Assembly: GCF_020687545.1 (NCBI RefSeq)
Contig: NZ_JAJEQX010000024.1
Coordinates: forward strand, 1-64,000
Direction: 5' to 3'
Source of the DNA: Ruminococcus turbiniformis
GTDB taxonomy: Bacteria; Bacillota; Clostridia; Lachnospirales; Lachnospiraceae
DNA: 64,000 nt
Position numbers and translations under genes: made by a program. The notes under the pieces were generated by a model. That model had not been told where the DNA came from and made no database searches. It saw only the letters and a list, made by a program, of their open reading frames with translations. Below, one piece after another: positions 24,592 through 33,077 of this stretch; within the stretch, counting starts at the first letter, position 1; each line of letters opens with the position of its first letter.

Positions 24592-25608
24592 ATGCCAAAG
24601 GGAACGAATCAGAAATTCAAACTGTACCGTCTCGCGCAGATCATGCTTGAGCGAACGGATGACGACCACTATATTACAATGCCGGAGATTATGTCTGCTC
24701 TCGGAGAGTATGAGATTACGGCGGAGCGCAAGAGCATTTACAATGATCTGCACGATCTGGAGGTGCTTGGGATCGAGGTGGAGGGCGAGCCTGTGGGAAA
24801 CCGGTATCACTATCATGTGGTGAACCGTCCTTTTGAGCTGCCCGAGCTGAAACTTCTCGTGGATGCGATACAGTCGTCAAAGTTCATCACCGAGAGAAAA
24901 TCAAACGCACTGATTAAAAAGCTTGAAAAACTGGTGAGCAGGTACGACGCGATGAAGCTGCAGCGCCAGGTCTATGTGTCGGGCAGAATCAAGACGATGA
25001 ACGAGAGTATCTACTATACTGTGGATGCGATTCACAATGCGATCTCGGAGAACAGAAAGATCCGATTCCAGTATTTCCAGTGGAATGTAAAAAAGGAGAT
25101 GGAGCTTCGCCGCGGCGGGGCTTATTATCATATCAGCCCGTGGGGGCTTTCCTGGGATGCGGAAAATTATTATCTGATCGGGTATGATTCAGATGCGGGA
25201 CAGGTCAGGCATTACCGCGTCGATAAGATGCTCCACATTCAGATGTCAGATGACAGCCGGGAGGGGCGGGAGTATTTTAAAAAGCTGGATATGGCGGACT
25301 ATACGAGGAAGAGTTTCGGTATGTTCGGCGGAAAAGAGCAGAAGGTGAAGCTGCTTGTGGAAGACAGGTTTGCGGGAGTGATTATTGACCGGTTCGGAAA
25401 AGACGTGATGTTTATTCCATCAGATGAGGACCACTTTACGGTCAATGTGGATGTGCGCGTCAGCAGCCAGTTTTTCGGATGGGTGTTCTCTCTTGGGGGA
25501 GGGGTGAAGATTCTCTCACCGGATGAGGTGACAGAGCAGATGAGGGAGGAGATCAGAAAGATAGCCGGACAGTATGAACGGCCGGGAATTGACAAATCTG
25601 ATTTTTGA
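24592..25608 (+). CDS. WYL-domain transcriptional regulator
   Basis: 338 aa. An N-terminal winged HTH (YRLAQIMLERTDDDHYITMP, then ITAERKSIYNDLHDLEVLGI), a central WYL domain (about 145-220: YYTVDAIHNAISENRKIRFQ, PWGLSWDAENYYLIGYD) and a C-terminal WCX-type domain (SSQFFGWVFSLGGGVKI). WYL proteins bind nucleic-acid-derived or nucleotide ligands and often control DNA-damage or defence genes. It starts 1 bp after the nuclease-like gene, so it probably controls or senses the activity of that protein. There is no clear terminator after it. Confidence 0.85.
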   Translation: MPKGTNQKFKLYRLAQIMLERTDDDHYITMPEIMSALGEYEITAERKSIYNDLHDLEVLGIEVEGEPVGNRYHYHVVNRPFELPELKLLVDAIQSSKFITERKSNALIKKLEKLVSRYDAMKLQRQVYVSGRIKTMNESIYYTVDAIHNAISENRKIRFQYFQWNVKKEMELRRGGAYYHISPWGLSWDAENYYLIGYDSDAGQVRHYRVDKMLHIQMSDDSREGREYFKKLDMADYTRKSFGMFGGKEQKVKLLVEDRFAGVIIDRFGKDVMFIPSDEDHFTVNVDVRVSSQFFGWVFSLGGGVKILSPDEVTEQMREEIRKIAGQYERPGIDKSDF

Positions 25609-25706
25609 AATGATAATAGGGGAAGAGGAAAATTCAGTCAAGTACATCGAAGTGCAGCAGGGGCAGAAGAATCTGCCGGACGATGTACATGGGAAAGGAG
25701 ACAGAA

Positions 25707-26105
25707 ATGTACTACGAGTATAAGAAAGAAAATTCCATCCATATCCCGGCTCCCTACAAGAGAGACATCACGCCGGTTTTTATGGGGGATGATGACAAGA
25801 TTGCGGAGACGAACTTCTCGATCCATTTAACGGAATGGGCGCCGGGATGTACGATCGACGAGCATTCCCACCCGGATGGAATGGAAGCAATGTATCTTAT
25901 GTCGGGAAAGGGGATTGCGATTGTAAACGGTGAGGAGCATGAGTTCAGACCTGACACAATGATCGTTGCCCCGCCGGGAATCACACATAAGATTATTAAC
26001 ACAGGAGATGAGGTTCTCCGTGTTCTGTGTGTGTTTTCACCGCCGGTTACCGGAAAGTCTTTAAGAGAACGCGCAATGAACGCGGTAGATGAAGCAGAGA
26101 AATAA
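25707..26105 (+). CDS. Cupin-domain protein
   Basis: 132 aa from the ATG at 25707 (AAAGGAG 6 nt before it; the frame opens earlier at 25683 without a ribosome binding site). A single cupin: motif 1 EHSHPDGMEAMYLMSGKG with two His and a Glu for metal, and motif 2 PDTMIVAPPGITHKIINTGD with the last His. The family includes small isomerases, dioxygenases and sugar-binding proteins; the substrate is unknown. It is separated by a terminator from the next locus. Confidence 0.8.
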   Translation: MYYEYKKENSIHIPAPYKRDITPVFMGDDDKIAETNFSIHLTEWAPGCTIDEHSHPDGMEAMYLMSGKGIAIVNGEEHEFRPDTMIVAPPGITHKIINTGDEVLRVLCVFSPPVTGKSLRERAMNAVDEAEK

Positions 26106-26122
26106 AAGGGAAGTGCAAATCC

Positions 26123-26172
26123 AAAGCCGATGAATCTGTGAGCGTGTAAGTCTGCAGATTCACCGGCTTTTA
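26123..26172 (+). terminator. Terminator after the cupin gene
   Basis: AAAGCCG-A-TGAATCTG pairs with CAGATTCA-C-CGGCTTT (one internal A.C mismatch). A short T-run within TTTTATAAAAAA follows. Confidence 0.75.
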
Positions 26173-26208
26173 TAAAAAAGTCATGTTGTTTGTTTAGGGA
26201 GGTGGATT

Positions 26209-26504
26209 ATGAATACAGTATTCCGTAAATTTCCAAAAGAACAAAGAGCGTTTATAAATCCCGCCGATACGACAGAGAGAAGACCGGATTTTCCGAAAGT
26301 GTGTGTATCGACATTTTCGGAAAACATTATAAATAAATTTGCTTCTATGAAACAGGCGGAGGAAATAGGGCTCCAATCGCATTGTATATGTCCAGAGTCG
26401 GCGCCCCGGCCTGTGTGTCGGGACTCGAAGAAGTGATAGCCATGGGCGCGGAGAAATATATGGCGCTGGCATTTGAATGTGCGGTCAGGATGAGCAGAAT
26501 TTAA
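26209..26504 (+). pseudogene. Nucleoside phosphorylase, frameshifted and deleted remnant
   Basis: The first 53 residues (MNTVFRKFPKEQRAFINPAD, then VCVSTFSENIINKF) resemble the start of a PNP/UDP-family nucleoside phosphorylase. After about 26365 the frame changes and RVGAPACVSGLEEVIAMGA follows in another frame, matching the family segment GVGAPACxxxLEExIAxG. The middle of the strand between them and everything after AEKYM are missing (an intact protein has about 250 aa). A strong ribosome binding site is still present. It is clearly inactive. Confidence 0.7.
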
Positions 26505-26548
26505 AACAGATGTGAAAGCATGAATAAAAAATGAAAAGGAGGTCCGGC

Positions 26549-27034
26549 ATGAGATTATTTATAGCGGTAAATCTCTCAGAAGAAATGAAGAAAAGCCTTA
26601 TCGGTTTTATGCATGATCTGAAAAAACAGGGTGTGGAAGGAAGTTTTGTACCAGCGCAGAATCTTCATATGACACTTGCGTTTATCGGGGAATACGATGA
26701 TCCCACCAGGGTAAGGGAAATAATCGGAAAAGTGCCGTTCCCGGAATTTCGCCTGAGCCTGTCTGAGACGGGGAATTTCGGAAACATTTTCTGGGTGGGA
26801 GTGAAAGGAAACCAGAAACTTAAGACGTATGTGAAGGACTTAAGAGCTGCTCTCGATGAAAACGGGATTCCCTTCGATCACGGGAAGTTTGTCCCACACA
26901 TTACTCTGATCCGGAAAATGTCGGCAAAGAAGCCGTACCAGATTCGTTTGCCGAAAGCAGATATGACAGTGAAAAAAGCAGCGCTTATGAAGTCGGATTT
27001 AAAAGGAGGACGGGCCGTATATAAGGAGCTGTGA
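26549..27034 (+). CDS. thpR: RNA 2',3'-cyclic phosphodiesterase
   Basis: 161 aa. Two H-x-T motifs define the 2H phosphoesterase fold: H40-M-T42 (NLHMTLAFIG) and H117-I-T119 (VPHITLIR). This is the ThpR/LigT family, which opens 2',3'-cyclic phosphates. The ATG at 26549 is chosen for the AAAGGAGG 7 nt before it. It stands alone between a pseudogene and the pgm promoter. Confidence 0.85.
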   Translation: MRLFIAVNLSEEMKKSLIGFMHDLKKQGVEGSFVPAQNLHMTLAFIGEYDDPTRVREIIGKVPFPEFRLSLSETGNFGNIFWVGVKGNQKLKTYVKDLRAALDENGIPFDHGKFVPHITLIRKMSAKKPYQIRLPKADMTVKKAALMKSDLKGGRAVYKEL

Positions 27035-27048
27035 TGCTGTTTTAGTGA

Positions 27049-27077
27049 TTGCCGTCCGCTCTCAAACATGGTATATT
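27049..27077 (+). promoter_or_regulatory. Probable promoter of the phosphoglucomutase gene
   Basis: TTGCCG (27049-27054), 17 bp, TATATT (27072-27077). It is 63 bp before the start codon. Confidence 0.5.
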
Positions 27078-27139
27078 ATTAATAAGTGTTGTAACATTTA
27101 CACAAAAAAATTAATAAAAATGTAGTAGGAGAGAGAAAA

Positions 27140-28822
27140 ATGTATCAGGAAGATTACAAGCGTTGGATGGAAGCTGATCTGGAAGACCCGGATCTGAACC
27201 CTGAACTGGCAAAGATCGAGGGAAATGACGATGAAATCAAAGAGCGTTTTGCAGTTGCGCTCAAATTCGGTACAGCAGGGCTCAGAGGCGTGCTCGGCGC
27301 GGGAACCAACCGCATGAATATCTATGTGGTACGTCAGGCGACGCAGGGACTTGCAAACTGGGTTAAGACGCAGGGCGGAACTCAGACAGTTGCAATCAGT
27401 TATGACAGCCGTATCAAGAGTGATATCTTCGCGAAGAATGCGGCGGGCGTACTGGCGGCAAACGGAATCAATGTCCGCATTTACGACGCGCTGATGCCGG
27501 TGCCGGCACTTTCTTTTGCGACACGATACTATAACTGCAACGCGGGAGTCATGGTGACGGCTTCCCACAATCCGGCAAAATATAACGGATATAAGGCATA
27601 TGGACCGGACGGATGCCAGATGACAGATGACGCCGCGGCAATCGTTTATGATGAGATTCAGAAGACGGACGTTCTTACTGGAGCAAAATATATGTCTTTT
27701 GCGGAGGGCGTTGAGAAAGGTCTGATCCGCTTCGTGGGAGACGACTGCAAGAGAGCGCTCTATGACGCGATCGAGTCCAGGCAGGTTCGTCCGGGTCTGT
27801 GCAGGACAGCAGGACTGAAACTGGTGTACAGCCCGCTGAACGGCTCAGGACTGATCCCTGTGACACAGGTGTTAAAAGATATCGGAATCACAGACATTAC
27901 AATCGTTCCGGATCAGGAATATCCGAACGGATATTTTACAACATGCAGCTACCCGAACCCGGAGATTTTCGCTGCTCTGGAGCAGGGGCTTAAACTTGCG
28001 GAGGAGACAGGCGCTGACCTGATGCTTGCGACAGATCCGGATGCGGACCGTGTCGGCATTGCCATGAAGTGCCCGGACGGTTCTTATGAACTTGTAAGCG
28101 GAAATGAAGTGGGAGTTCTTCTCCTTGACTACATCTGCGCAGGTCGAATCGAGAAAGGAACCATGCCGGAGAAAGCGGTGGCAGTGAAATCCATCGTTTC
28201 CACACCGTTGGCTGACGCTGTGGCAGAGCACTATGGCGTGGAACTCAGAAGCGTACTTACAGGATTCAAATGGATCGGAGATCAGATCGCTCAGCTTGAA
28301 GAGGCGGGCGAGGTTGACCGTTTTATTTTCGGATTTGAGGAGAGCTACGGATACCTTGCAGGACCGTATGTGCGTGACAAAGACGCTGTCATCGGCTCCA
28401 TGCTGATCTGCGAGATGGCTGCCTACTACAGAAGCATCGGAAGCTCCTTAAAACAGAGAATGGAAGAAATCTATGCGCAGTACGGACGCTACCTCAACAA
28501 GGTGGACAGCTTCGAGTTCCCGGGACTCAGCGGAATGGACAAGATGGCAGGAATCATGCAGAACCTGCGTGAGAACCCGCTGACAGAGGTTGCCGGATAC
28601 AAAGTTGTGAGCGTGACAGACTACACGAAACCGGAGGAGACAGGCCTTCCGTCGGCAAATGTACTGATCTACAGGCTGGATAACGGCGCGACTGTGATCG
28701 TGCGTCCGTCCGGAACAGAGCCGAAGATCAAGATCTATTACACAACGCTTGGAAAGGATCTGGCAGAAGCTCAGGCTGAGAAAGATAAACTGGCAGAGGC
28801 ACTTGCACCGATTATGGCGTAA
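27140..28822 (+). CDS. pgcA: Phosphoglucomutase / phospho-sugar mutase
   Basis: 560 aa, the usual length of alpha-phosphoglucomutases of Firmicutes. All four family loops are present: GTAGLRGVLGAG, the phosphoserine loop VTASHNPAKYNGYK, the Mg loop TDPDADRVG, the sugar loop GFEESYGYLAG and the phosphate loop VRPSGTEPKIKIY. It interconverts glucose-1-P and glucose-6-P, linking glycogen breakdown (glgP at 47297) and envelope sugars with glycolysis. The ribosome binding site is GGAGAG. Confidence 0.9.
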   Translation: MYQEDYKRWMEADLEDPDLNPELAKIEGNDDEIKERFAVALKFGTAGLRGVLGAGTNRMNIYVVRQATQGLANWVKTQGGTQTVAISYDSRIKSDIFAKNAAGVLAANGINVRIYDALMPVPALSFATRYYNCNAGVMVTASHNPAKYNGYKAYGPDGCQMTDDAAAIVYDEIQKTDVLTGAKYMSFAEGVEKGLIRFVGDDCKRALYDAIESRQVRPGLCRTAGLKLVYSPLNGSGLIPVTQVLKDIGITDITIVPDQEYPNGYFTTCSYPNPEIFAALEQGLKLAEETGADLMLATDPDADRVGIAMKCPDGSYELVSGNEVGVLLLDYICAGRIEKGTMPEKAVAVKSIVSTPLADAVAEHYGVELRSVLTGFKWIGDQIAQLEEAGEVDRFIFGFEESYGYLAGPYVRDKDAVIGSMLICEMAAYYRSIGSSLKQRMEEIYAQYGRYLNKVDSFEFPGLSGMDKMAGIMQNLRENPLTEVAGYKVVSVTDYTKPEETGLPSANVLIYRLDNGATVIVRPSGTEPKIKIYYTTLGKDLAEAQAEKDKLAEALAPIMA

Positions 28823-28972
28823 GGGCGGAACGTCCGGTGACGTCCCCTCTGAAATTCTGTGTCAAAGAAAGATTTCCTCTCTTTTATTTGCCGCGGCCAT
28901 GGAGTATAATTCAGATATAGCGCCGGTAATTTCCGATGCGCCGAAAGAGCTCACGAAGGGAGAAACACAATT

Positions 28973-29656
28973 ATGAAACGATCAGAAATTAATGAGATTA
29001 TCCGCTACATGGAGAGGCTTGCAAAGGAGAACGGTTTTCATCTTCCGCCGTTCTGTAACTGGACTCCGGAAGAGTGGAAAACAAAAGGACATGAATATGA
29101 TGAGATACGCGACAATATGCTCGGATGGGATATCACAGATTACGGTCAGGGAAACTGGGAAAAAGTAGGATTCGCGCTTGTGACGATCCGAAACGGCAAC
29201 CAGAACAATCCGAAATATAAGAAAGTTTACGCAGAGAAGCTCCTGATGCTCAAGGAAGGGCAGCATTCACCCATGCATTTCCACTGGAAGAAATCCGAGG
29301 ATATTATTAACCGGGGCGGCGGAACAATGATTATTCATATGTACAATGACCGGGACGGAGAGCTGGATGATACGGATGTACTTGTCAATTCGGACGGGCG
29401 GTCCTACTATGTTCCGGCGGGAACCGGCGTGCGTCTTGAACCGGGGGAGAGTATTACGATCTGGCCGCACCAGTACCATGATTTTGACGTGCTGGAAGGG
29501 ACAGGAGACGTGCTGATCGGAGAAGTGTCCATGTGCAACGACGACAACACGGACAACAGATTTTATGAGAATGTGGGACGTTTCCCGGAGATCGAGGAAG
29601 ACGAGGAGCCGTACCGTCTGCTTTGTTTCGAATATCCGGCGGCACCGGAAGAATAA
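28973..29656 (+). CDS. D-lyxose/D-mannose isomerase (cupin)
   Basis: 227 aa. The sequence EGQHSPMHFHWKKSEDIINR provides the metal-binding His/Glu set (H-x-H-x(n)-E), and IWPHQYHDF the last His, as in the YdaE-type D-lyxose ketol-isomerases. It would interconvert D-lyxose/D-xylulose or D-mannose/D-fructose. The ribosome binding site is AAGGGAG. It follows pgcA by 150 bp without a clear terminator, so read-through is possible. Confidence 0.8.
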   Translation: MKRSEINEIIRYMERLAKENGFHLPPFCNWTPEEWKTKGHEYDEIRDNMLGWDITDYGQGNWEKVGFALVTIRNGNQNNPKYKKVYAEKLLMLKEGQHSPMHFHWKKSEDIINRGGGTMIIHMYNDRDGELDDTDVLVNSDGRSYYVPAGTGVRLEPGESITIWPHQYHDFDVLEGTGDVLIGEVSMCNDDNTDNRFYENVGRFPEIEEDEEPYRLLCFEYPAAPEE

Positions 29657-29729
29657 GAAATGAGATTTCAGATCCGCAGAGAAACCTTTTAACCTGCCCG
29701 GGGCTCTCAGAGCCGAAAAGGAGGAAACA

Positions 29730-31118
29730 ATGGCAAAATACAGATGCAGTGTATGCGGTTATATTTATGATGAAGAGCAGGAAGGCGCTCCGTTTTCCAG
29801 CCTGAAGGAATGTCCGGTATGCCATCAGCCGACAGACCGGTTTACAGTATATGAAGAGGAACACAGCGTACAGACGCCGGCAAAAAAGGAACTTAAACTG
29901 GACTATCCGAAGGAATTTGTGCGTCGTGATGATTCCTGCAGATACATGAAAGAGATACACGAGATGGCTGTGTCCGGAAAAAGTATCTCCGCGGCAATGG
30001 GGACAGAGCTTCCGATGCCGTCATGGGATGATATTTTGATTCTGGGTGCCCAGCTTGATCCGATGCCGCTTGATGAACACGCAGATGTTGATACGACAAC
30101 AGTAATCGGGAAACACGCGGCAAAACCGCTTGTGCTGGATAATCCGGTATATATTTCCCACATGTCTTTCGGAGCGCTTTCAGAGGAAGCTAAGGTGTCG
30201 CTTGCGCGGGGGTCTGCGATGGCGCACAGCGCCATGTGTTCCGGAGAGGGAGGGATTCTTCCCCAGGAGATGGAAGCCGCGGATAAATACATATTTGAGT
30301 ATGTGGGAAATCTGTACAGTGTTACGCCTGAAAATCTGCGGAATGCAGATGCTATTGAGATTAAGATCGGCCAGGGAACAAAACCGGGCATGGGCGGACA
30401 TCTTCCGGGAGAGAAGGTTACGAAAAAAATCAGTGAGATCAGAAATAAGCCAATGGGAAAAGATGTGATCGCGCCGTCCAGATTCCCGGGAATTGAGACA
30501 AAAGAAGACTTGAAAAATCTGATTACCCAGCTCAGATATGCGTCTGAGGGACGCCCCATCGGAGTGAAGATTGCAGCGGGAAGGATTGAAAGAGATCTGG
30601 CTTTCTGTGTTTTTGCCGAACCGGACTTTATCACAATAGACGGAAGGGGAGGGGCGACCGGATCATCTCCGAAGCTTTTAAGAGATTCGGCCAGCGTACC
30701 GACGATCTACGCGCTTTACCGGGCAAGAAAATATCTGGACAGTGTGGGATCGGACATCAGCCTTGTTATTACAGGAGGACTGAGAGTTTCTTCAGATTTT
30801 GCAAAGGCAATCGCGATGGGGGCAGACGCGGTTGCGGTGGCATCGGGCGCTCTGATTGCCATGGCCTGCCAGCAGTATAAAATATGCGGAACAGGGATGT
30901 GCCCTATGGGGATTGCCACTCAGGATGAGGATTTAAGGCAGAGGCTTCACGGCGACGCCGCGGCCGCGAGAGTGGCAAACTATCTGAATGTTTCTCTGCA
31001 GGAGCTGAAGATGTTCGCGAGGATCACAGGACATAAGAATCTTCACGATCTTTCGGTAGATGATCTCTGTACAGTAAGCAGGGAAATCAGTGAATACACG
31101 GATATTCCACACGCGTAA
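29730..31118 (+). CDS. Rubredoxin-linked glutamate-synthase-type FMN protein
   Basis: 462 aa. Residues 1-45 are a rubredoxin-like iron site (CSVCGYIYDEEQ, then CPVCHQ). The rest is a GltB-like FMN barrel: GQGTKPGMGGHLPGEKVT, IDGRGGATGSSP and SLVITGGLRVSSDFAKAIAM, with the Cys-rich ICGTGMCPMGIATQ near residue 390 for an iron-sulfur centre. Archaeal-type stand-alone GltB proteins have this shape. The electron donor may be a GltD-like protein; a broken one lies at 32283. The ribosome binding site is AGGAGG. Confidence 0.8.
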   Translation: MAKYRCSVCGYIYDEEQEGAPFSSLKECPVCHQPTDRFTVYEEEHSVQTPAKKELKLDYPKEFVRRDDSCRYMKEIHEMAVSGKSISAAMGTELPMPSWDDILILGAQLDPMPLDEHADVDTTTVIGKHAAKPLVLDNPVYISHMSFGALSEEAKVSLARGSAMAHSAMCSGEGGILPQEMEAADKYIFEYVGNLYSVTPENLRNADAIEIKIGQGTKPGMGGHLPGEKVTKKISEIRNKPMGKDVIAPSRFPGIETKEDLKNLITQLRYASEGRPIGVKIAAGRIERDLAFCVFAEPDFITIDGRGGATGSSPKLLRDSASVPTIYALYRARKYLDSVGSDISLVITGGLRVSSDFAKAIAMGADAVAVASGALIAMACQQYKICGTGMCPMGIATQDEDLRQRLHGDAAAARVANYLNVSLQELKMFARITGHKNLHDLSVDDLCTVSREISEYTDIPHA

Positions 31119-31204
31119 TATGATATGACCGCGGTACTGCGGCGGACAGCGGATGAACGGCGCGGTCAGAAAAACAGGCAGCTTCTTCAGGAGGAAATTC
31201 GTAC

Positions 31205-32272
31205 ATGACAATCAAGGAAATTGCACAGCTGGCAGGCGTATCGAGCGCAGCCGTATCAAGATATTTAAACGGCGGTTATATCAGCGATGAGAAAAAGGAG
31301 CAGATCAGGAAGGTGATCGAAGAGACCGGTTACCAGCCCTCCGCACAGGCAAGGATGCTCCGGACGAAACGCGCCTGCCTTGTGGGCGTGGTCGTTCCGA
31401 AGATCAACTCGGAATCCATCAGCCGCGTAACCGCGGGAATCGAAGAGGTTCTTTCAAGACGCGGCTATCAGATGCTTCTTGCCAGTACGGACAATGAACC
31501 GGAAAAGGAAATTACTTATCTGAAGCTGTTTGAAAACTACCCGGTGGATGGAATCGTGCTGATCGGTACGGTTATTACGGCCGAACACAGGAAATTTCTC
31601 AAAAATTCAAAAGTCCCGGTTGTTGTGGTCGGGCAGTACACAAAGTACGCGAACTGCATCTATCACGATGATTACGGGGCAGGAAAGGCGATGGGAAAAT
31701 ATGTGGCCGCTGAGCTGGCCCGGGGCGGCGGCAGTGATGAGAGCGGAAACAGGGCCGGGCACAGAGCAGGGAAAGCCGCTTATATCGGTGTGACAAAGGA
31801 AGATAAGGCGGTCGGTGTATCCAGGGAGGACGGCTTCCGCGCCGGACTAAAGTCCGGCGGAGCCGAACTTGAGGAAGGATACATAAGACAGGCGGAATTT
31901 ACCATGGAATCCGGGTATCAGGCCGCGCTGGACCTGCTCGGGGAAAAGCAGGACATTGCGGTGATCTCCTGTGCCACGGATACGATCGCGGCGGGGGCGA
32001 TCGAGGCGCTTCTGGCGTACAGCAAAAACAGGGTGCCGCAGGCGGCGAAGGATTCGGGGACAAGGATGCAGTATATTCTGGACAGCTCCGCGGTACGGGT
32101 GACCGGATTCGGAGACAACCAGTTTTTAAAGGCAGTGACGGGAGGAATCCCCACGGTGCATTTCGGCTATAAGACAAGCGGAATACGGGGAGCAGAGCTC
32201 CTTCTGGATGTGATTGAGCGGGGAGAAAAAATTCCCGTTGAGATGAAGCTCGGTTTCAGAATGGTATGTTAA
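31205..32272 (+). CDS. scrR: LacI-family regulator, probable sucrose operon repressor
   Basis: 355 aa. The N-terminal LacI HTH (MTIKEIAQLAGVSSAAVSRY, LNGGYISDEKKEQIRKVIEE) is followed by a periplasmic-binding-protein-like sugar domain. AGGAGG lies about 10 nt before the ATG. It lies upstream of the sucrose PTS and hydrolase genes, separated by a GltD-like remnant, and a dyad overlaps the PTS promoter (32979-33026), so control of that operon is likely. The gene symbol is by context, not proven. Confidence 0.75.
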   Translation: MTIKEIAQLAGVSSAAVSRYLNGGYISDEKKEQIRKVIEETGYQPSAQARMLRTKRACLVGVVVPKINSESISRVTAGIEEVLSRRGYQMLLASTDNEPEKEITYLKLFENYPVDGIVLIGTVITAEHRKFLKNSKVPVVVVGQYTKYANCIYHDDYGAGKAMGKYVAAELARGGGSDESGNRAGHRAGKAAYIGVTKEDKAVGVSREDGFRAGLKSGGAELEEGYIRQAEFTMESGYQAALDLLGEKQDIAVISCATDTIAAGAIEALLAYSKNRVPQAAKDSGTRMQYILDSSAVRVTGFGDNQFLKAVTGGIPTVHFGYKTSGIRGAELLLDVIERGEKIPVEMKLGFRMVC

Positions 32273-32282
32273 AATAAAATCA

Positions 32283-32930
32283 GTGTTATGCCAAAACGGT
32301 GCCGGGGTTTGTTTTTGTTTCGGTACAATTCCGGATTTTTATGTCGAAACGGTGCGGATGCGGCAGGACGGCTATGACGCGGTGTTTATCGGGACGGGAA
32401 CATGGAGACCGTACCGTCTGAATATTCCGGGAGAGACTCTGGGCAATGTTCAGTACGGCATCAACTATCTGAACAATCCGGATGTGTATGATCTTGGAGA
32501 CCGGGTGATTGTAATCGGCGCTGGCAATGCGGCGATGGATGTGGCGAGAACCGCGGTGAGGAAAGGCTCCAGGTATGTGACGGTGTATTCGATCACGGAG
32601 GTTCCCGCCGCTTCGCCGAAGGAGGTGGAGTACGCGAAGATCGACGGCGTTCAGTTTGAAGTGCTTCAGACGGCGATTGAGATTACGGACGAGGGAGCTG
32701 TGATCTGCGATGTGGAGTGGACGGAAGACGGGAAACTGATCCGTCATGAGGAGACGGCGCATCTTGTTCCGGCGGACAGCATTATCATATCAATCTCTCA
32801 GGGACCTCAGGACCGGCTTGTAAACCGGGATAAAGAGCTCAAAGTGAACGAGAGAGGGCTTCTGAAGACTGACGAAAAGGGCGAGACAACCATGGACGAG
32901 TATGTGAAGAACAAAAAGAAAGAAAAATAA
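32283..32930 (+). pseudogene. GltD-like NAD(P)H/FAD oxidoreductase, truncated at both ends
   Basis: About 195 residues from the middle of a glutamate-synthase small-subunit-like protein: DAVFIGTGTWRPYRLNIPGE, VIVIGAGNAAMDVARTAV (NAD-binding motif with the usual GNAAMD) and VEYAKIDGVQFEV. The iron-sulfur N-terminus, first FAD motif and C-terminal FAD segment (GDV) are missing; the end is a run of Lys-rich codons. It has no ribosome binding site. Either it is a decayed gene, perhaps the old partner of the GltB-like protein at 29730, or the remaining NAD-binding part serves another use. Confidence 0.65.
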
Positions 32931-32933
32931 GAT

Positions 32934-33055
32934 ATCGATTACATATATATTTTGCAATATATACAAAAAAGAAATTGAAATATCGGTAAAACTGCCATAT
33001 TTACAAACGACGGTTTTACCGATATTATTTATATAAAGATATGAAATCGATTACA
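32934..33055 (+). promoter_or_regulatory. scr promoter with operator-like repeats
   Basis: A promoter TTTACA (33000-33005), 17 bp, TATTAT (33023-33028) is straddled by a perfect 14-bp inverted repeat, AATATCGGTAAAAC (32979-32992) and GTTTTACCGATATT (33013-33026). The right arm covers the spacer and part of the -10. A direct 10-mer ATCGATTACA lies at 32934-32943 and 33046-33055, on both sides. Repression by the LacI-type protein encoded upstream, and perhaps CcpA-like control, would fit this arrangement. Confidence 0.65.
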
Positions 33056-33077
33056 GGTTTTAGGAAGGAGAGTTACT

